64,000 nt of DNA from Microcoleus sp. FACHB-68 (GCF_014695715.1 NZ_JACJOT010000008.1:372001-436000), one strand, 5' to 3'. Shown: positions 18,915 to 29,016, counted from the stretch's first letter. Notes: generated by a model from the sequence alone, not told the origin. Program-made: numbers and translations.

Positions 18915-20600
18915 CTAGCCCCGGCTCCCTTTTTCCTCCTCCCTGACGTGAACCGGCAGATAAACGCTGAAAGTAGAACCGGCTCCCAACTCGCTTTCAA
19001 CGATAATTTCACCGCCCATCATTTGACAAAAACTGCGGCTGATTGCTAGTCCCATGCCGGTGCCTCCGTAGCGGCGCGTCGTAGACTCATCTGCCTGGGT
19101 GAATGCCTGAAAAATTGTCGGCAGTTGTTCTTGTGTCATCCCAATGCCGGTGTCACGGACTTGAAACCTGATCCAACCCTCAGTGCCGGTGTTAGAAGCC
19201 GGTTTCCCATTTGCCCCAGAAGTTAGCAATTGCACCTCAGGATCGTCTTCACGGGAAACATCAAGGATAATCGAGCCATGCTCTGTAAATTTGGTTGCGT
19301 TGTCCAGCAAGTTTAAGAGTATCTGCCGCACCTTGATCCAATCAGCGTGCATCGTGCCCATATTATTGGGGCAATTTACAATCAACGTGTTGCTGTTGGC
19401 AGTGAGCAACGGTTGAACCCGGTTCTCCACTTCCTTAATTAAGGCTGCTACATCGAACGTATTGAGGTCGAGTTCCATTTGACCCGATTCAATTTTCGAG
19501 AAGTCGAGAATTTCGCTGAGCACACCCAGTAATTGCTTGCCAGCTGTATTAATAGTCTGGAGGTCAGCAATAAAATCCATCTGGCCCAAGCCTAACTCGT
19601 GGGCATCTTCTTGGAGCAGTTCGCTGTAGCCAATAATGGCCGTCAAGGGTGTGCGGAGTTCATGACTCATATTTGCCAAAAACGAACTTCTGGCTCGATT
19701 AGCCGCTTCCGCTGCCGTCTTGGCCTGGTACAATTCTGCCTCGGCTTGCTTGCGCTCGGTGATGTCCCGCGCAAAAATGCAATTGTACTCATGACCATTG
19801 ACTTTAAAATAATTGATGGTTAGCTCCACAGGGAAAATGTGGCCATCTTTAGTACAGTGCTGAGATTCCAGGCGAATAGAGCCAAGTTGCTTGATTTCTT
19901 CCCAATATTCCGACCAGATATAAGGGGGAAAATCTGGGTTGATGTGCTGCAATGAGCGCGAGAGCAACTCCTCGCGGGAGTAGCCCAACGACAGGCAAGC
20001 GGCATCGTTGACGTAAAATAACTGCGCCTCTGGTGTGACCCAAAACACAGCATCCGCTGCCCGATTGATGGAGAATTGTAGGACTTTGTGAACTTCTGCG
20101 ATCCGCTGGCGTTCTACCCGCTCTGCCTGCAAAGCAATGGTGGTATGTCTTAAATGGGTGGCGCACGCCTCCGCTCTCATTTCTAACTCTTCATTGATTT
20201 GTCTGAGTTCGGCTTCGGTTTGTTTGTGTTCTGTAATGTCAGACCGGCTCAAAATCAGGCCACCAATTTCACCGGCTGCTGTTTTCCAAGGTTGAATTTG
20301 CCACTCGATCCAAACCGACACACCGTCTGATCGGGTGAAATACTCTCGTTCTCGGTATTCTCCTGATCCTGCTAAACACGAAGCGTAAATGTCCTGCCAC
20401 CGAGACAAATCCTGTTTTTGAAATAGGGGCAGAAACTCATAATGAGAGCGACCAATAATATTCTGATCGCCCTGGCCGCAATCCGTCAGCCACCTGCGAG
20501 AAGTCAGCAGGTAGCGCATCTGGCGATCAAGCATTGCTACCGCCGCAGGGGCGTGTTCCAAAAACCGCTGGAAGACCTCTGGATTGTCTGGGGCGTACAT
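18915..20600 (-). CDS. soluble PAS-PAS sensor histidine kinase
   Basis: 561-residue sensor kinase without membrane segments, so it probably senses a cytoplasmic cue. Two PAS domains with PAC tails (about 10-130 and 165-290) are joined by a helical linker. The HisKA dimerisation domain carries the phospho-acceptor His in [12 protein letters not shown]. The ATPase domain has the N-box ([12 protein letters not shown]), G1 (VRDTGIGM), F and G2 boxes ([20 protein letters not shown]). There is no receiver domain, and no response regulator gene in the window to pair with it. Confidence 0.92.
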   Translation of the reverse strand: MYAPDNPEVFQRFLEHAPAAVAMLDRQMRYLLTSRRWLTDCGQGDQNIIGRSHYEFLPLFQKQDLSRWQDIYASCLAGSGEYREREYFTRSDGVSVWIEWQIQPWKTAAGEIGGLILSRSDITEHKQTEAELRQINEELEMRAEACATHLRHTTIALQAERVERQRIAEVHKVLQFSINRAADAVFWVTPEAQLFYVNDAACLSLGYSREELLSRSLQHINPDFPPYIWSEYWEEIKQLGSIRLESQHCTKDGHIFPVELTINYFKVNGHEYNCIFARDITERKQAEAELYQAKTAAEAANRARSSFLANMSHELRTPLTAIIGYSELLQEDAHELGLGQMDFIADLQTINTAGKQLLGVLSEILDFSKIESGQMELDLNTFDVAALIKEVENRVQPLLTANSNTLIVNCPNNMGTMHADWIKVRQILLNLLDNATKFTEHGSIILDVSREDDPEVQLLTSGANGKPASNTGTEGWIRFQVRDTGIGMTQEQLPTIFQAFTQADESTTRRYGGTGMGLAISRSFCQMMGGEIIVESELGAGSTFSVYLPVHVREEEKGSRG

Positions 20601-21529
20601 GGGTCAGTTCAATGAAGAGTGAAGATTAGAGTGAATTTTCAACATCTTTGTGTCAGGAGTCCCTCGCTTGAGAAATAGGTCGGGACTTATATATTAATAA
20701 AGATGCCGATAGTGTGGTTGAGGCGTTTGACTCGGTTGGGACTGAATTGCCCCGTTTATTTCTAAGCCTCCTGCCCTTGATGTCCCCGCCGGCATCCCAG
20801 AAGAACAATCTGGCAATAAAACTGATACTCGTTCCATAGATATCATCCTCACGAGTGAGTGCTAAGTCCTTTACCGCATCTCTGCTAAGATGTCCTTTCT
20901 GCAAATGCTCATAACCAGTGAGCTTCTAGATCGCCTGAATCCGGGAATGATTCGGCAGTTTGTACTGATCACGGGCTTGTGTGGCAGACAACACTTGCAC
21001 CTGAGAAATGGCCTTCTCACTCCCCCGCTATCCCGTTGGTTTTGCAGGGGTTGTTAATGTCTTACTTCTTCATTGTCTTAGCTGCTTCTGGATTTGGCAG
21101 CTAAAAGCTAAGATTGGCTGTGCGAGGCAAGCAACTATTGCTTTGGAGCAGATCGTAACTGGCACTTGGGAGAATCGCTAGTTGAGCACCGGCAATTTTT
21201 CTGATGGTGTTTGGGCTGCGCCACGGTTCGCCTTTCATCACCCTCTGCCGGCAGTTGCAGTCGGTGGATGTCTTTCTCCACTGTATCAACGGCGTCTTCA
21301 GGTCGCATCCGCTCCAGTATAAAGGAGCCGGTGACGGGTTGAGTCATTGTTCTCCCATCAGCACCGGCAGGCCACTTTTTCTCTTAACCTACAGTTCAAG
21401 CTACTTTACATTTCTTAATATCTATCCCCGAAAATCGTTAAGCTTCATTGCAAAATCAAAAGAAAGCGAAACCGACATGATAACTTTTATCATTGTTGGA
21501 AATGGCGCAGAATAAGAGAGGAAAACACT
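20601..21529. other. long intergenic region, mostly without support for genes
   Basis: About 930 bases. Only the ORF at 21135-21347 (listed separately) has a ribosome-binding site; other open stretches lack start signals and protein-like composition. The segment may contain decayed coding sequence. Confidence 0.4.
21135..21347 (-). CDS. possible small hypothetical protein
   Basis: A 70-codon ORF starting MTQPVTGSFILERMRPEDAV. GGGAG lies about five bases before the ATG. The first half looks protein-like (acidic/basic amphipathic, DAVDTVEKDIHRLQLPAE), but the second half (QKNCRCSTSDSPKC) does not, and another frame (GEPWRSPNTIRKIAGAQLAI) stays open to 21101. A frameshifted or decaying gene is as likely as an intact one. 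I do not recognise it. Confidence 0.3.
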   Translation of the reverse strand: MTQPVTGSFILERMRPEDAVDTVEKDIHRLQLPAEGDERRTVAQPKHHQKNCRCSTSDSPKCQLRSAPKQ

Positions 21530-21730
21530 TTGAATTCGCATCTGCCTCAATATCCCAGCTGTTTACTACGGGAAGATATCGGTGAGTACGTGGCCCACCT
21601 TCAGCTTCACATGACTTTACAGGCCCGGAATTTGGTTCCGACTCTCACTCAGGCTGGGGATAGCCGCGAGTTGCTTTTGCAGCAAACCCAGGCTCATTTT
21701 GAAAAGTTGGTTTCTCGCCAGCCCCTTTAG
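21530..21730 (+). CDS. small hypothetical protein (66 residues)
   Basis: Starts at a TTG with a strong GAGAGG seven to eight bases upstream and is followed 50 bases later by an excellent terminator, so a short monocistronic transcript is well supported. The product is hydrophilic and helical (LREDIGEYVAHLQLHMTLQA, then a Gln/Arg-rich tail) with no signal peptide or membrane helix. Family not recognised. Confidence 0.55.
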   Translation: MNSHLPQYPSCLLREDIGEYVAHLQLHMTLQARNLVPTLTQAGDSRELLLQQTQAHFEKLVSRQPL

Positions 21731-21780
21731 ATTGTTTTAATAAAAATATTTGCAATATTTCAGCAAGTGTGTTGTGAGAC

Positions 21781-21811
21781 AATCGGAGCTTTGTAGCTCC
21801 GATTTTTTTTT
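21781..21811 (+). terminator. Rho-independent terminator of the 66-residue ORF
   Basis: Perfect 10-bp stem AATCGGAGCT / AGCTCCGATT with a TTGT loop, running straight into a nine-T tract. One of the clearest terminators in the window. Confidence 0.9.
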
Positions 21812-22092
21812 GCTGCTCACAGTTGAGCCGGTTCGCTCGCAGTCGGGGCAAATGCCCACCTGACGGTAGGTGCAGCCTGTCTATTTGGGAAGCAGTTCCT
21901 TCAAAGCCAGGAAATCCGGCAACCCCCTACAAGTTTGAAGGCAACTCAGTATAAACTTCTGAAGCGTGGGGGAAGGCAAGCAAAAATTCCTAATTAAGCG
22001 TGACTCGTGCTTTATTCCCAAGTATTATTTGCCTGATCTAACAAAAGACTACCCCGGTTTTAAACGTCTGCTAACTTTTTTCGAGTGATTGG

Positions 22093-23733
22093 GTGCTGTC
22101 AAACTTTACTGATATGAGTCTTCGTTCGGTTGCCATTTTGACTTTGGTGACGCTAGCTGCCGGTGATCTAACTCAAAAAGCTGATGCCTGGAGCTTTGAT
22201 TTAGACAATCCCCGGCTTAACTGCCTAGCCAAGAAGCAGGCAATCTCGCTTCGGGATACACCGGCACAAAATAAAATACGCCCCTCTTGTATCGAACCCC
22301 TCTCAGATGCTCAGTTACTTAAGCCGCCGGCAGTAGTTAACGATAGTTCCTTCTCCCTCGCTGCCGGTGACATCCTCCCCCCTTCTCCTTGGCTGCTCAA
22401 AAAAGCCGTTGGGGTAAATGAGCCAATAGTTACAGATGTCAAGATCCGTTTTTTGAATCAACAGGGTGAGACGATTGATGAGAATGGTCAGTTAGTTGCC
22501 GGTCGTACCCAAGCGGATTTTATTCTTGCTGAGTTAGAACTCCAGCCCGGTAAGGTGTTTCGTGAAGATGTGCTGGAGGCAGACTTGCGCCGGCTTAGGC
22601 GTATGGATTTATTTAACGAGGTGAGGGTTTCTCGTACCCAGAGTGCTGCCGGTGTTGAGCTTGTCTATGAACTCAAAGAGGGCCGTTCCCGTTCCGTTAC
22701 GCCGAGTTTTGGACGTGATGAGGATATTGGAACTTACGGAGCACTCAGCTATCAAGATAGAAATATTAATGGGATTAACCAGGCGTTTCGGGCGAGGGTG
22801 CAAGCAAGCGATCGAGACTTGCAGTATAGTTTGCGCTTTATCGATCCTTACCGCGCCGTGACGCCCAATCGTTTAGGTTACAGAATTGAAGGTTTTCGGC
22901 AGCGGGGCTTTTCCAACACATTTAATGAAGGCATTGACTTACCGAATGGTAACTCCATCCGAGAGGGGCGTCTTGGTGGCAGCGTGGCACTGCTGAAGTC
23001 TTTTAATCAATGGGATGCGGCACTGGGATTAAATTACACTCGCATTAGTATTCGCGATAAAAACTGGAATCTTGCGCCGGTGGATGAATTTGGTACTCCG
23101 CTAAGTGTTAGCGGCACCGGCATTGATGAGCTAGTGACAGTGTCTTTAGGGATGGTGAGAGACGAGCGAAACCGGCGATCTTATCCGTCTGAAGGCTCTC
23201 TGCTGAGTTTAAGTATGGAGCAGTCACTGCCAATTGGATTGGGGAATATTTTTCTCAACCGGCTCAAGGCGAATTATCTTCAGTATGTGCCGTTGCAGTT
23301 GGTTAGCGGGGGTGCGTCGGCAGATTTGCCAGACGAGTTACAAGAAATGTTTGCATTTAATTTGCAAGCCGGTACGGTAATTGGAGATTTGCCACCCGCT
23401 GAGGCATTTAATCTGGGTGGTTTAAATTCAGTACGGGGTTATGAGTTTGGCGATATCGGCAGCGGTCGTAGTTTTGTGTTAGGAGTTATGGAGTATCGTT
23501 TCCCAATTATTTCGCCGGTGGGGGGAGTTTTGTTTGCTGATTTTGCCTCTGATTTAGGTTCAGGTGATACAGTGTTGGGCGAGCCGGGTGTGTTGCGGAA
23601 TAAGCCTGGAAGCGGTTTTGGATATGGGTTTGGCTTACGGGTAAAATCGCCTTTGGGATTGCTGCGGCTTGATTATGGAATTAACGAGCGCGGAGAAAGC
23701 CGAATTGAATTGACAACCGGGCAGCGGTTTTAA
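22093..23733 (+). CDS. BamA/TamA-family outer-membrane protein
   Basis: Omp85-superfamily beta-barrel protein of 546 residues. A signal peptide is visible if translation starts at the ATG at 22114 (SLRSVAILTLVTLAAG); the frame opens at a GTG at 22093. One POTRA-like domain (about 113-200: ILAELELQPGKVF, LRRMDLFNEVRVS) precedes a 16-strand-type barrel with the RGY signature (NSVRGYEFGD) and a C-terminal ELTTGQRF. Core cyanobacterial Omp85 usually has three POTRA domains, so this is a short paralog. Roles could be outer-membrane protein insertion or polypeptide export. It is not a classic TpsB, but whether it serves the exoproteins is open. Confidence 0.85.
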   Translation: MLSNFTDMSLRSVAILTLVTLAAGDLTQKADAWSFDLDNPRLNCLAKKQAISLRDTPAQNKIRPSCIEPLSDAQLLKPPAVVNDSSFSLAAGDILPPSPWLLKKAVGVNEPIVTDVKIRFLNQQGETIDENGQLVAGRTQADFILAELELQPGKVFREDVLEADLRRLRRMDLFNEVRVSRTQSAAGVELVYELKEGRSRSVTPSFGRDEDIGTYGALSYQDRNINGINQAFRARVQASDRDLQYSLRFIDPYRAVTPNRLGYRIEGFRQRGFSNTFNEGIDLPNGNSIREGRLGGSVALLKSFNQWDAALGLNYTRISIRDKNWNLAPVDEFGTPLSVSGTGIDELVTVSLGMVRDERNRRSYPSEGSLLSLSMEQSLPIGLGNIFLNRLKANYLQYVPLQLVSGGASADLPDELQEMFAFNLQAGTVIGDLPPAEAFNLGGLNSVRGYEFGDIGSGRSFVLGVMEYRFPIISPVGGVLFADFASDLGSGDTVLGEPGVLRNKPGSGFGYGFGLRVKSPLGLLRLDYGINERGESRIELTTGQRF

Positions 23734-23862
23734 CAAGTACCTTTTAAAAACTAGAAGCCGTACTTTTTATAATTCATAGAAATAAACATTCAGTTTATTA
23801 AAGTGGATTTTAGCGATGATCCCACTACTTAAGGGCGAGATTTGAGACTTAAAGTAATATTA

Positions 23863-26800
23863 TTATTGTGTCTCAACTTCAATTCGAGAGCCTTGCGGGG
23901 ACTTGTAAACCTTGATTTGAGTGGGCAATCTTTCTGCCAAGGCTCGAACATGGGTAATCACTCCAATTAACCGCGATTGCTGCCGCAAAGATTCTAAAAT
24001 TTGCGTAACAGTTTCCAAAGTTTCTCCATCTAAAGTCCCAAATCCCTCATCCAGAAACAGACTGCCTAGCTGCGCCCCTTGGGATAACTTTTCTGATAAA
24101 GCCAGCGCCATTGATAAAGAAGTGGCAAAGGTTTCACCGCCAGAAAGGGTTCGCACGCGCCTGAGTTCACCGCCATTCCAGTTATCTTCTACCCAATATT
24201 CTCCATCTTGAATCGTTAGGGCGTAACGGTTTTCTGTGAGTTCCCGTAGCAAAAGTGTGGCGCGAGTCACTAACTCATCTTCTAAATGCTCCAAAATATA
24301 GGCTTGAAATTCATTAGATTTGAGATTTTGAGCGAGGGTGTGATAGGTTTCTTCGTGTTCCGCTAAATTTGATTGCTCGGTAAGTAGCCTTTCAGTTTCT
24401 TCTAGTTTTTGTTCGGCGACTTGAATCCAAGTTGAAAGTTCTGTTCGCCTGTTTTGCGCTTGTTTAACGTTATCTTCAGCTGCAAGCTTTGCTGTTCGAT
24501 ACTGCGCGATCATCTTGGAAAGCTCAGCGATTTCTCCTTCATCTGTCAGCCGATTTCCGATAACTTCAGTTAAATCTTTAATTCGCGTTTCTAACTGAAG
24601 CTTAGATTCCCGATGTTCACGGATAGCAAGCTCCCATTTTGATTGTTCTTTGGTGCCGGCACCGGCAGCTAAAAATGTCTCTTCGGTAAAATTAACAATT
24701 AAAAGTTTTTCTTGCCACTCAGCATTTAACTGTTCTTGTTTTTTACCAGCTCGCTCAAGGGCAACGTTTGCTTGCTTGGCTCTTTCTTCTAATTGAATAA
24801 AATTGTTATAAGCAGTTTGATAGGTAGTTTCCGCGACTTTCAACCGGCTTGCCAATTCTTGCTGCTGCTGTGCTAAATTACTTGCCAAAGTTTCGTAAGG
24901 CTGATTGTCTGTTAGTTCATAAAGTTTGGCAGCAATGGATTGTAACTGTTGCTGCCGGCGCTCGACTTCTGCGGTTGCGGTTTGATATTCTGTTTGTGCC
25001 GTAATCTCAGTCTGTTGGGCAAACTGTAGCGTTTGTTGTGCCGATTCCACTTCAGCAGAGGCTTTTTGTAATTGTTGCTCTGCTTGCCGGTATTTTACAT
25101 CGCCGGCTTGAAGCGCCTCCTGTTCCCGCGTTAGCTCTTTAGCTTGCCACTCCTCAACCCCCAGCACAGCACTGATTTGTTCCTGTAATGCGCCGATCCT
25201 TCGCTGCGTCTGTGCCGTTGCCTGAGCCAAATCCAGCGCTTTCTGCTTGTGCGCCTCCAGTGCTGCTTCCGCCTTCGTTGCCGCCATCTGAGCCGCTAGC
25301 AGTGCCCGTTGAGCGGCAGTTTCACGTCCTCGCAATGGGGCGATATCTACAACCGTGACTGCCGGCACCGGCGGCAAATTCTCTATTTCCGGATGTTCGC
25401 TTCCGCATACGGGGCAAGAATCTCCCGGTTTTAACAACATCCGTAAGCCAGCAGCGCGATCTCGAAGTGCCGCTTCAGCATTTGCCTGCTCAGCCGCTTC
25501 TAACGCCGCCCGAATCTGTTGTAAATCCCGTTGAGTTTCTATCAGATTCAAATCGGCTGCTTTGTAAGTTTGCTCAGCAGTTTCCCGATCTTGATTTATT
25601 TTTTCTAACTGCTTTTGCTGTGTGGTTACTTGTTGCTCTATCACTTGATATTCTATCAATAAAGGAGCAACCTTGTTAAGCTGTTCTAACCGTTCTCCTC
25701 CAGGTGAGTGCTGAGACAGTAATGCCCTCGATTCGGCCATTTGCAGGTTAGCATTTTGAACTTTAGTTTCAGCCGCTTTTATCTGTTTTTGAGCAGCTTG
25801 TAACTGACGATTTTTTTCCTGTAGCGTTGCTTGTGCCATCGCCACTTCTTTGGCTAGTGAAGTGCGCTGTTCCTCATAAGCTTTGGCAGCCGCAAGGGCA
25901 TCTTCACGGGCTTTTAGTTGAGGAGCTACTGCCTCATTATGCGCTCGGACTTCCTCAAGTTGCTGCTGTTGAATGCTGAGTTTAAATTGTGCTTGATTGA
26001 AAGCAACGGATGCAGTGCGAGCAATATTTTCAGCATTTGTAAATGAAGCACGAGCCTCTTGGACTAAAGCCCAATCTTTTTCTAACTGACTGGCAGCTTG
26101 CGCTCGCTCTAAGCGCACTTGCAAGGCTGCTATTTCAGAGGATTTAATATTTAAATTAGCGAGTTGCTGCTGTAACTCTTTGAAGCGGGTGATTTGCGTG
26201 AATATCCGCTCAGATTCATCAAGCGCTTTCTGAGCATTTAAAACTGCTTGATTGAATGCCGGCATCTCTTGCTCTAGAAGGGTGAGTTGTGCTTGCTTTT
26301 CATCCACTTCCGTAAGAGCCGGCGCATCCAATTCAGCAAGCCGGCGTTCGAGCATTTCCCGCTCTTGTTTCAGCAGTTTTGCTAACTCAGCCGCCTCCTT
26401 CCGCATCCGCTCAAAAATCTCAAATCCTGCCAAAGATCGCAAGATTTCCCGGCGTTTTGCTGTGTCACCTTTTAAAAATTCATCAAACTTGCCTTGTGGC
26501 AGGACAATCACCCGTGTGAAGGTGTCAAAATCCATCCCCAAAATCTGTTCTAGTGTTTTTTGAACAGCAACCGTGCTAGTTCCTAAAGTTTCCCATTCGC
26601 TATTTTGCCACCCTTCCAACAGCACTTTATTTTCCGGAGAACTCGCACGATATCGCCACCGGCGCGTTACTCGATATTGCGATCCACCCACTGCAAAACG
26701 CAGTTGAACTTTTAAATTAGTTGCTCCCTGACTGACTAAATCGCTAACTTGTTTTCCTGTGCGGGCAGTTGTGCCATAAAGCGCGTAAGTCATGGCATCC

Positions 26801-26925
26801 AGCAAGGAAGATTTACCGGCACCTGTTGCGCCGGTGATTGCGAATAAATCTAGATCTGAAAAATCCAGACGTTGTTCACGGCGAAAGCTGGTAAATCCTT
26901 CAAGTAAAAGTTCTAGGGGACGCAT
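23863..26925 (-). CDS. sbcC: exonuclease SbcCD, ATPase subunit
   Basis: SMC/Rad50-like ATPase subunit of the SbcCD nuclease, which opens hairpins and blocked DNA ends. 1,020 residues. Walker A is GATGAGKSS near the N-terminus; two long coiled-coil arms flank the zinc hook CPVCGSEHPE (about residue 500). The signature RTLSGGETFATSLSMALAL and Walker B FLDEGFGTLD are near the C-terminus. It lies 190 bases downstream of sbcD on the same strand and converges on the BamA-like gene. Confidence 0.95.
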   Translation of the reverse strand: MRPLELLLEGFTSFRREQRLDFSDLDLFAITGATGAGKSSLLDAMTYALYGTTARTGKQVSDLVSQGATNLKVQLRFAVGGSQYRVTRRWRYRASSPENKVLLEGWQNSEWETLGTSTVAVQKTLEQILGMDFDTFTRVIVLPQGKFDEFLKGDTAKRREILRSLAGFEIFERMRKEAAELAKLLKQEREMLERRLAELDAPALTEVDEKQAQLTLLEQEMPAFNQAVLNAQKALDESERIFTQITRFKELQQQLANLNIKSSEIAALQVRLERAQAASQLEKDWALVQEARASFTNAENIARTASVAFNQAQFKLSIQQQQLEEVRAHNEAVAPQLKAREDALAAAKAYEEQRTSLAKEVAMAQATLQEKNRQLQAAQKQIKAAETKVQNANLQMAESRALLSQHSPGGERLEQLNKVAPLLIEYQVIEQQVTTQQKQLEKINQDRETAEQTYKAADLNLIETQRDLQQIRAALEAAEQANAEAALRDRAAGLRMLLKPGDSCPVCGSEHPEIENLPPVPAVTVVDIAPLRGRETAAQRALLAAQMAATKAEAALEAHKQKALDLAQATAQTQRRIGALQEQISAVLGVEEWQAKELTREQEALQAGDVKYRQAEQQLQKASAEVESAQQTLQFAQQTEITAQTEYQTATAEVERRQQQLQSIAAKLYELTDNQPYETLASNLAQQQQELASRLKVAETTYQTAYNNFIQLEERAKQANVALERAGKKQEQLNAEWQEKLLIVNFTEETFLAAGAGTKEQSKWELAIREHRESKLQLETRIKDLTEVIGNRLTDEGEIAELSKMIAQYRTAKLAAEDNVKQAQNRRTELSTWIQVAEQKLEETERLLTEQSNLAEHEETYHTLAQNLKSNEFQAYILEHLEDELVTRATLLLRELTENRYALTIQDGEYWVEDNWNGGELRRVRTLSGGETFATSLSMALALSEKLSQGAQLGSLFLDEGFGTLDGETLETVTQILESLRQQSRLIGVITHVRALAERLPTQIKVYKSPQGSRIEVETQ

Positions 26926-26974
26926 AAAGGTTTAGGTTTTATATCAAGTCGCGCTGGGAAAGGTGTGGTTGGGG

Positions 26975-27049
26975 ATGGGGCATGGGGCATTGGGCATGGG
27001 GCAAGGCTTCGCCAACCTAAAGGTATGGGCATTGGGCATTGGGCATGGG
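26975..27049. repeat. short tandem heptanucleotide repeats (STRR type)
   Basis: Two clusters of GGGCATT/GGGCATG-type heptamers (26975-27002 and 27025-27049) between sbcD and sbcC. This is a class of short repeat typical of filamentous cyanobacterial genomes. No function can be read from it. Confidence 0.75.
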
Positions 27050-27114
27050 AAGAAGGCACGTTGCGCTAACGCCCTACTGCTGCAAAATTGGGATACTGCC
27101 TTGGAAACAGGAAA

Positions 27115-28296
27115 TTAATTAGACAGATTTGTTTCTTTTTGCTTATTATATAAATTACTAAATTCCTCCAAAACTGAAGATTTAGGCGTTAAACCTAGTC
27201 GGCTCTGATAATAGTTGAAAAATTCCTCTGCCGGCTCAAAGTGATTCGGGTCAATATTAACCGCTCTTTTCTGGCGTTCTTGCGGCACTTCTGAATAGCG
27301 AGGTTCAACTAACAGCGCTTGTGGGCAAATTTGGCGCACGCGATCCGCCAGTCCCATACTAGGACTCTCCATCTGGACAATTACCTTTAAATATCCCGGA
27401 TGATATTGATGCGCTTCTAACGTCTCATCTAGCGCATCAATATGACATTGAATCACTTTTAAAGGCTTGTGGGCTAATAACGGTTTAAACTCCACTTCTG
27501 GCTGCGATCCTGGCTCAAGCGAAATCAAACAAAATCCTTTTTGCTGCTCAGCTTCTCCAAAATCTAATTGAATCAGAGAACCGGAATAATAAGCCGGTGA
27601 ATTTGCTGCAATGCGCTGATGAATGTGAATGTGACCAAGCGCCATGTATTGAGCGGCTGCCGGCAAGGCTTGTGATGAAAGAAGATATTTATCTCGCGTG
27701 TAATACGGAACTTCTGAATGGGCAATTCTGGCTCCATCAACGCTCATGTGTCCCATCAGAACGTTAACAGTATTATCTCTAAAATCCCTGGCTAAATCTT
27801 CGAGGAGATATGCCACAATTTCTCGATAACTTTGGCGTCGCTCCACATCATCAGCGTGCCATAAAGCATCTGCATCTAGCAGCCTTTGTTCTGAAGCAAA
27901 CGGCATGGCTCCGACACAAAGTTTACCGCTCTTTGTGTTAAGCGTCATGCTGCCGCCATCCGCAGCCGTGCGAGGTTTGCCTAAAGCGCGAACACCGGCA
28001 AGCGAAAGCAGTTGAGCAATACTGTCAATCCGGGCGTGACTGTCATGATTGCCGGCAATCGCAATTGCAGGAATGCCGGCTTGTTGCAAATCACAAAAAA
28101 ATCGATAAGCAATTCGTTCAGCATACGCCGGCGGGTTAGGGACATCAAAAATATCTCCCGCAATTAGCACAGCATCGACCTCTTCCGCAATTGCCTGTTT
28201 TAAAAGTTGTTGCAATGCGGCGGCAATTTCAGGAGTGCGATCAATGCCTCTAAGCCGGCGTCCAAGATGCCAGTCAGCGGTGTGAATTATTCGCAT
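27115..28296 (-). CDS. sbcD: exonuclease SbcCD, nuclease subunit
   Basis: Mre11-like metallophosphoesterase subunit of SbcCD, 393 residues. The two-metal motifs are all present: DWHLG, GDIFD, GNHDSH, MGHMS and GHIHIHQ (residues about 7-215), followed by the C-terminal capping region (PLKVIQCHID onward). The gene precedes sbcC in the same direction, as in most sbcDC operons, though here the STRR cluster separates them. Confidence 0.95.
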   Translation of the reverse strand: MRIIHTADWHLGRRLRGIDRTPEIAAALQQLLKQAIAEEVDAVLIAGDIFDVPNPPAYAERIAYRFFCDLQQAGIPAIAIAGNHDSHARIDSIAQLLSLAGVRALGKPRTAADGGSMTLNTKSGKLCVGAMPFASEQRLLDADALWHADDVERRQSYREIVAYLLEDLARDFRDNTVNVLMGHMSVDGARIAHSEVPYYTRDKYLLSSQALPAAAQYMALGHIHIHQRIAANSPAYYSGSLIQLDFGEAEQQKGFCLISLEPGSQPEVEFKPLLAHKPLKVIQCHIDALDETLEAHQYHPGYLKVIVQMESPSMGLADRVRQICPQALLVEPRYSEVPQERQKRAVNIDPNHFEPAEEFFNYYQSRLGLTPKSSVLEEFSNLYNKQKETNLSN

Positions 28297-28340
28297 AATG
28301 TGAGGAGCTTTTTTTGGGGCTAAAGAAGGAAAGCGGACTG

Positions 28341-28877
28341 TTAATCCCGACCGATTTTTAAAGGCAAAGCCCGCTGCATTTCGGCAATTTCATCTCGATG
28401 CGCTTTGATTGCGATCGCGCTTTGCATCCCCGGTTCAACACCGGCAGCCGTTTCAACTTTCACAGACACTTTCTCTGTGCGCCCAGCTTTTTGCCAGTAA
28501 AAAAATCCAGATGCCGGTGCCAGAAGCAGCAATCCTAGAAAGACGCGCCCGATCTGGGGAAACACCACCGACAAAATCAGCGCTAGACAGAGAATGCCAA
28601 CTGCCGCCAGCAGCGTTAAAAAGATGGCCAAAAACCAACTCGGACGGACATATCCTTCAAACGTGACTTGGTTCTGTGCCGCATCCACTGTCGCAACTCG
28701 GTAGGCGCGTTGGGAGAAATACTGCCGCAATTCGCTTAAAAGAGAGTCTTCTGCTTGCTCAGAAAAGAGTTTGACTTCCTCGGTTCTGTCTTTGACAGAG
28801 GCTCGAATAAAGAAAAACAAACCAACTGCCAACAGCAATGTCAGCAGGAATGTCGATGAAAGAATCGGAGGATTCAT
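28341..28877 (-). CDS. probable cofactor assembly of complex C subunit B (CCB-like)
   Basis: 178-residue membrane protein with an N-terminal helix (about 8-25) followed by FFIRASVKDRTEEV, a soluble segment (about 30-80) and two further helices (about 82-105 and 109-125). The pattern matches the cyanobacterial/chloroplast CCB family that helps attach haem ci to cytochrome b6. Which CCB member it is cannot be settled here. It lies between sbcD and padR, all leftward, but a terminator separates it from padR. Confidence 0.65.
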   Translation of the reverse strand: MNPPILSSTFLLTLLLAVGLFFFIRASVKDRTEEVKLFSEQAEDSLLSELRQYFSQRAYRVATVDAAQNQVTFEGYVRPSWFLAIFLTLLAAVGILCLALILSVVFPQIGRVFLGLLLLAPASGFFYWQKAGRTEKVSVKVETAAGVEPGMQSAIAIKAHRDEIAEMQRALPLKIGRD

Positions 28878-28939
28878 AAACTCAATTACACTGTCGTACT
28901 TTACATAAGTTTATAAGTTACGGAGATAAACTGCACGAG

Positions 28940-29016
28940 AAAAAAGGCCGGTGGGGGCATTTGGCAGCGTCCCTGCCGAAAGAAAAGGGGATAAACCCTA
29001 CCCCTACAACACCGGC
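28940..29016 (-). terminator. branched terminator downstream of padR
   Basis: On the minus strand an outer stem GCCGGTG / CACCGGC (29010-29016 with 28947-28953) is followed by six Ts. Two inner hairpins lie inside it: AGGGG/CCCCT (28986-29005) and GGCAG/CTGCC (28963-28977). It ends the padR transcript before the CCB-like gene. Confidence 0.65.

Noticed and set aside
20653-20904. Leftward 83-codon ORF
   Set aside because: No ribosome-binding site and no recognisable protein pattern.
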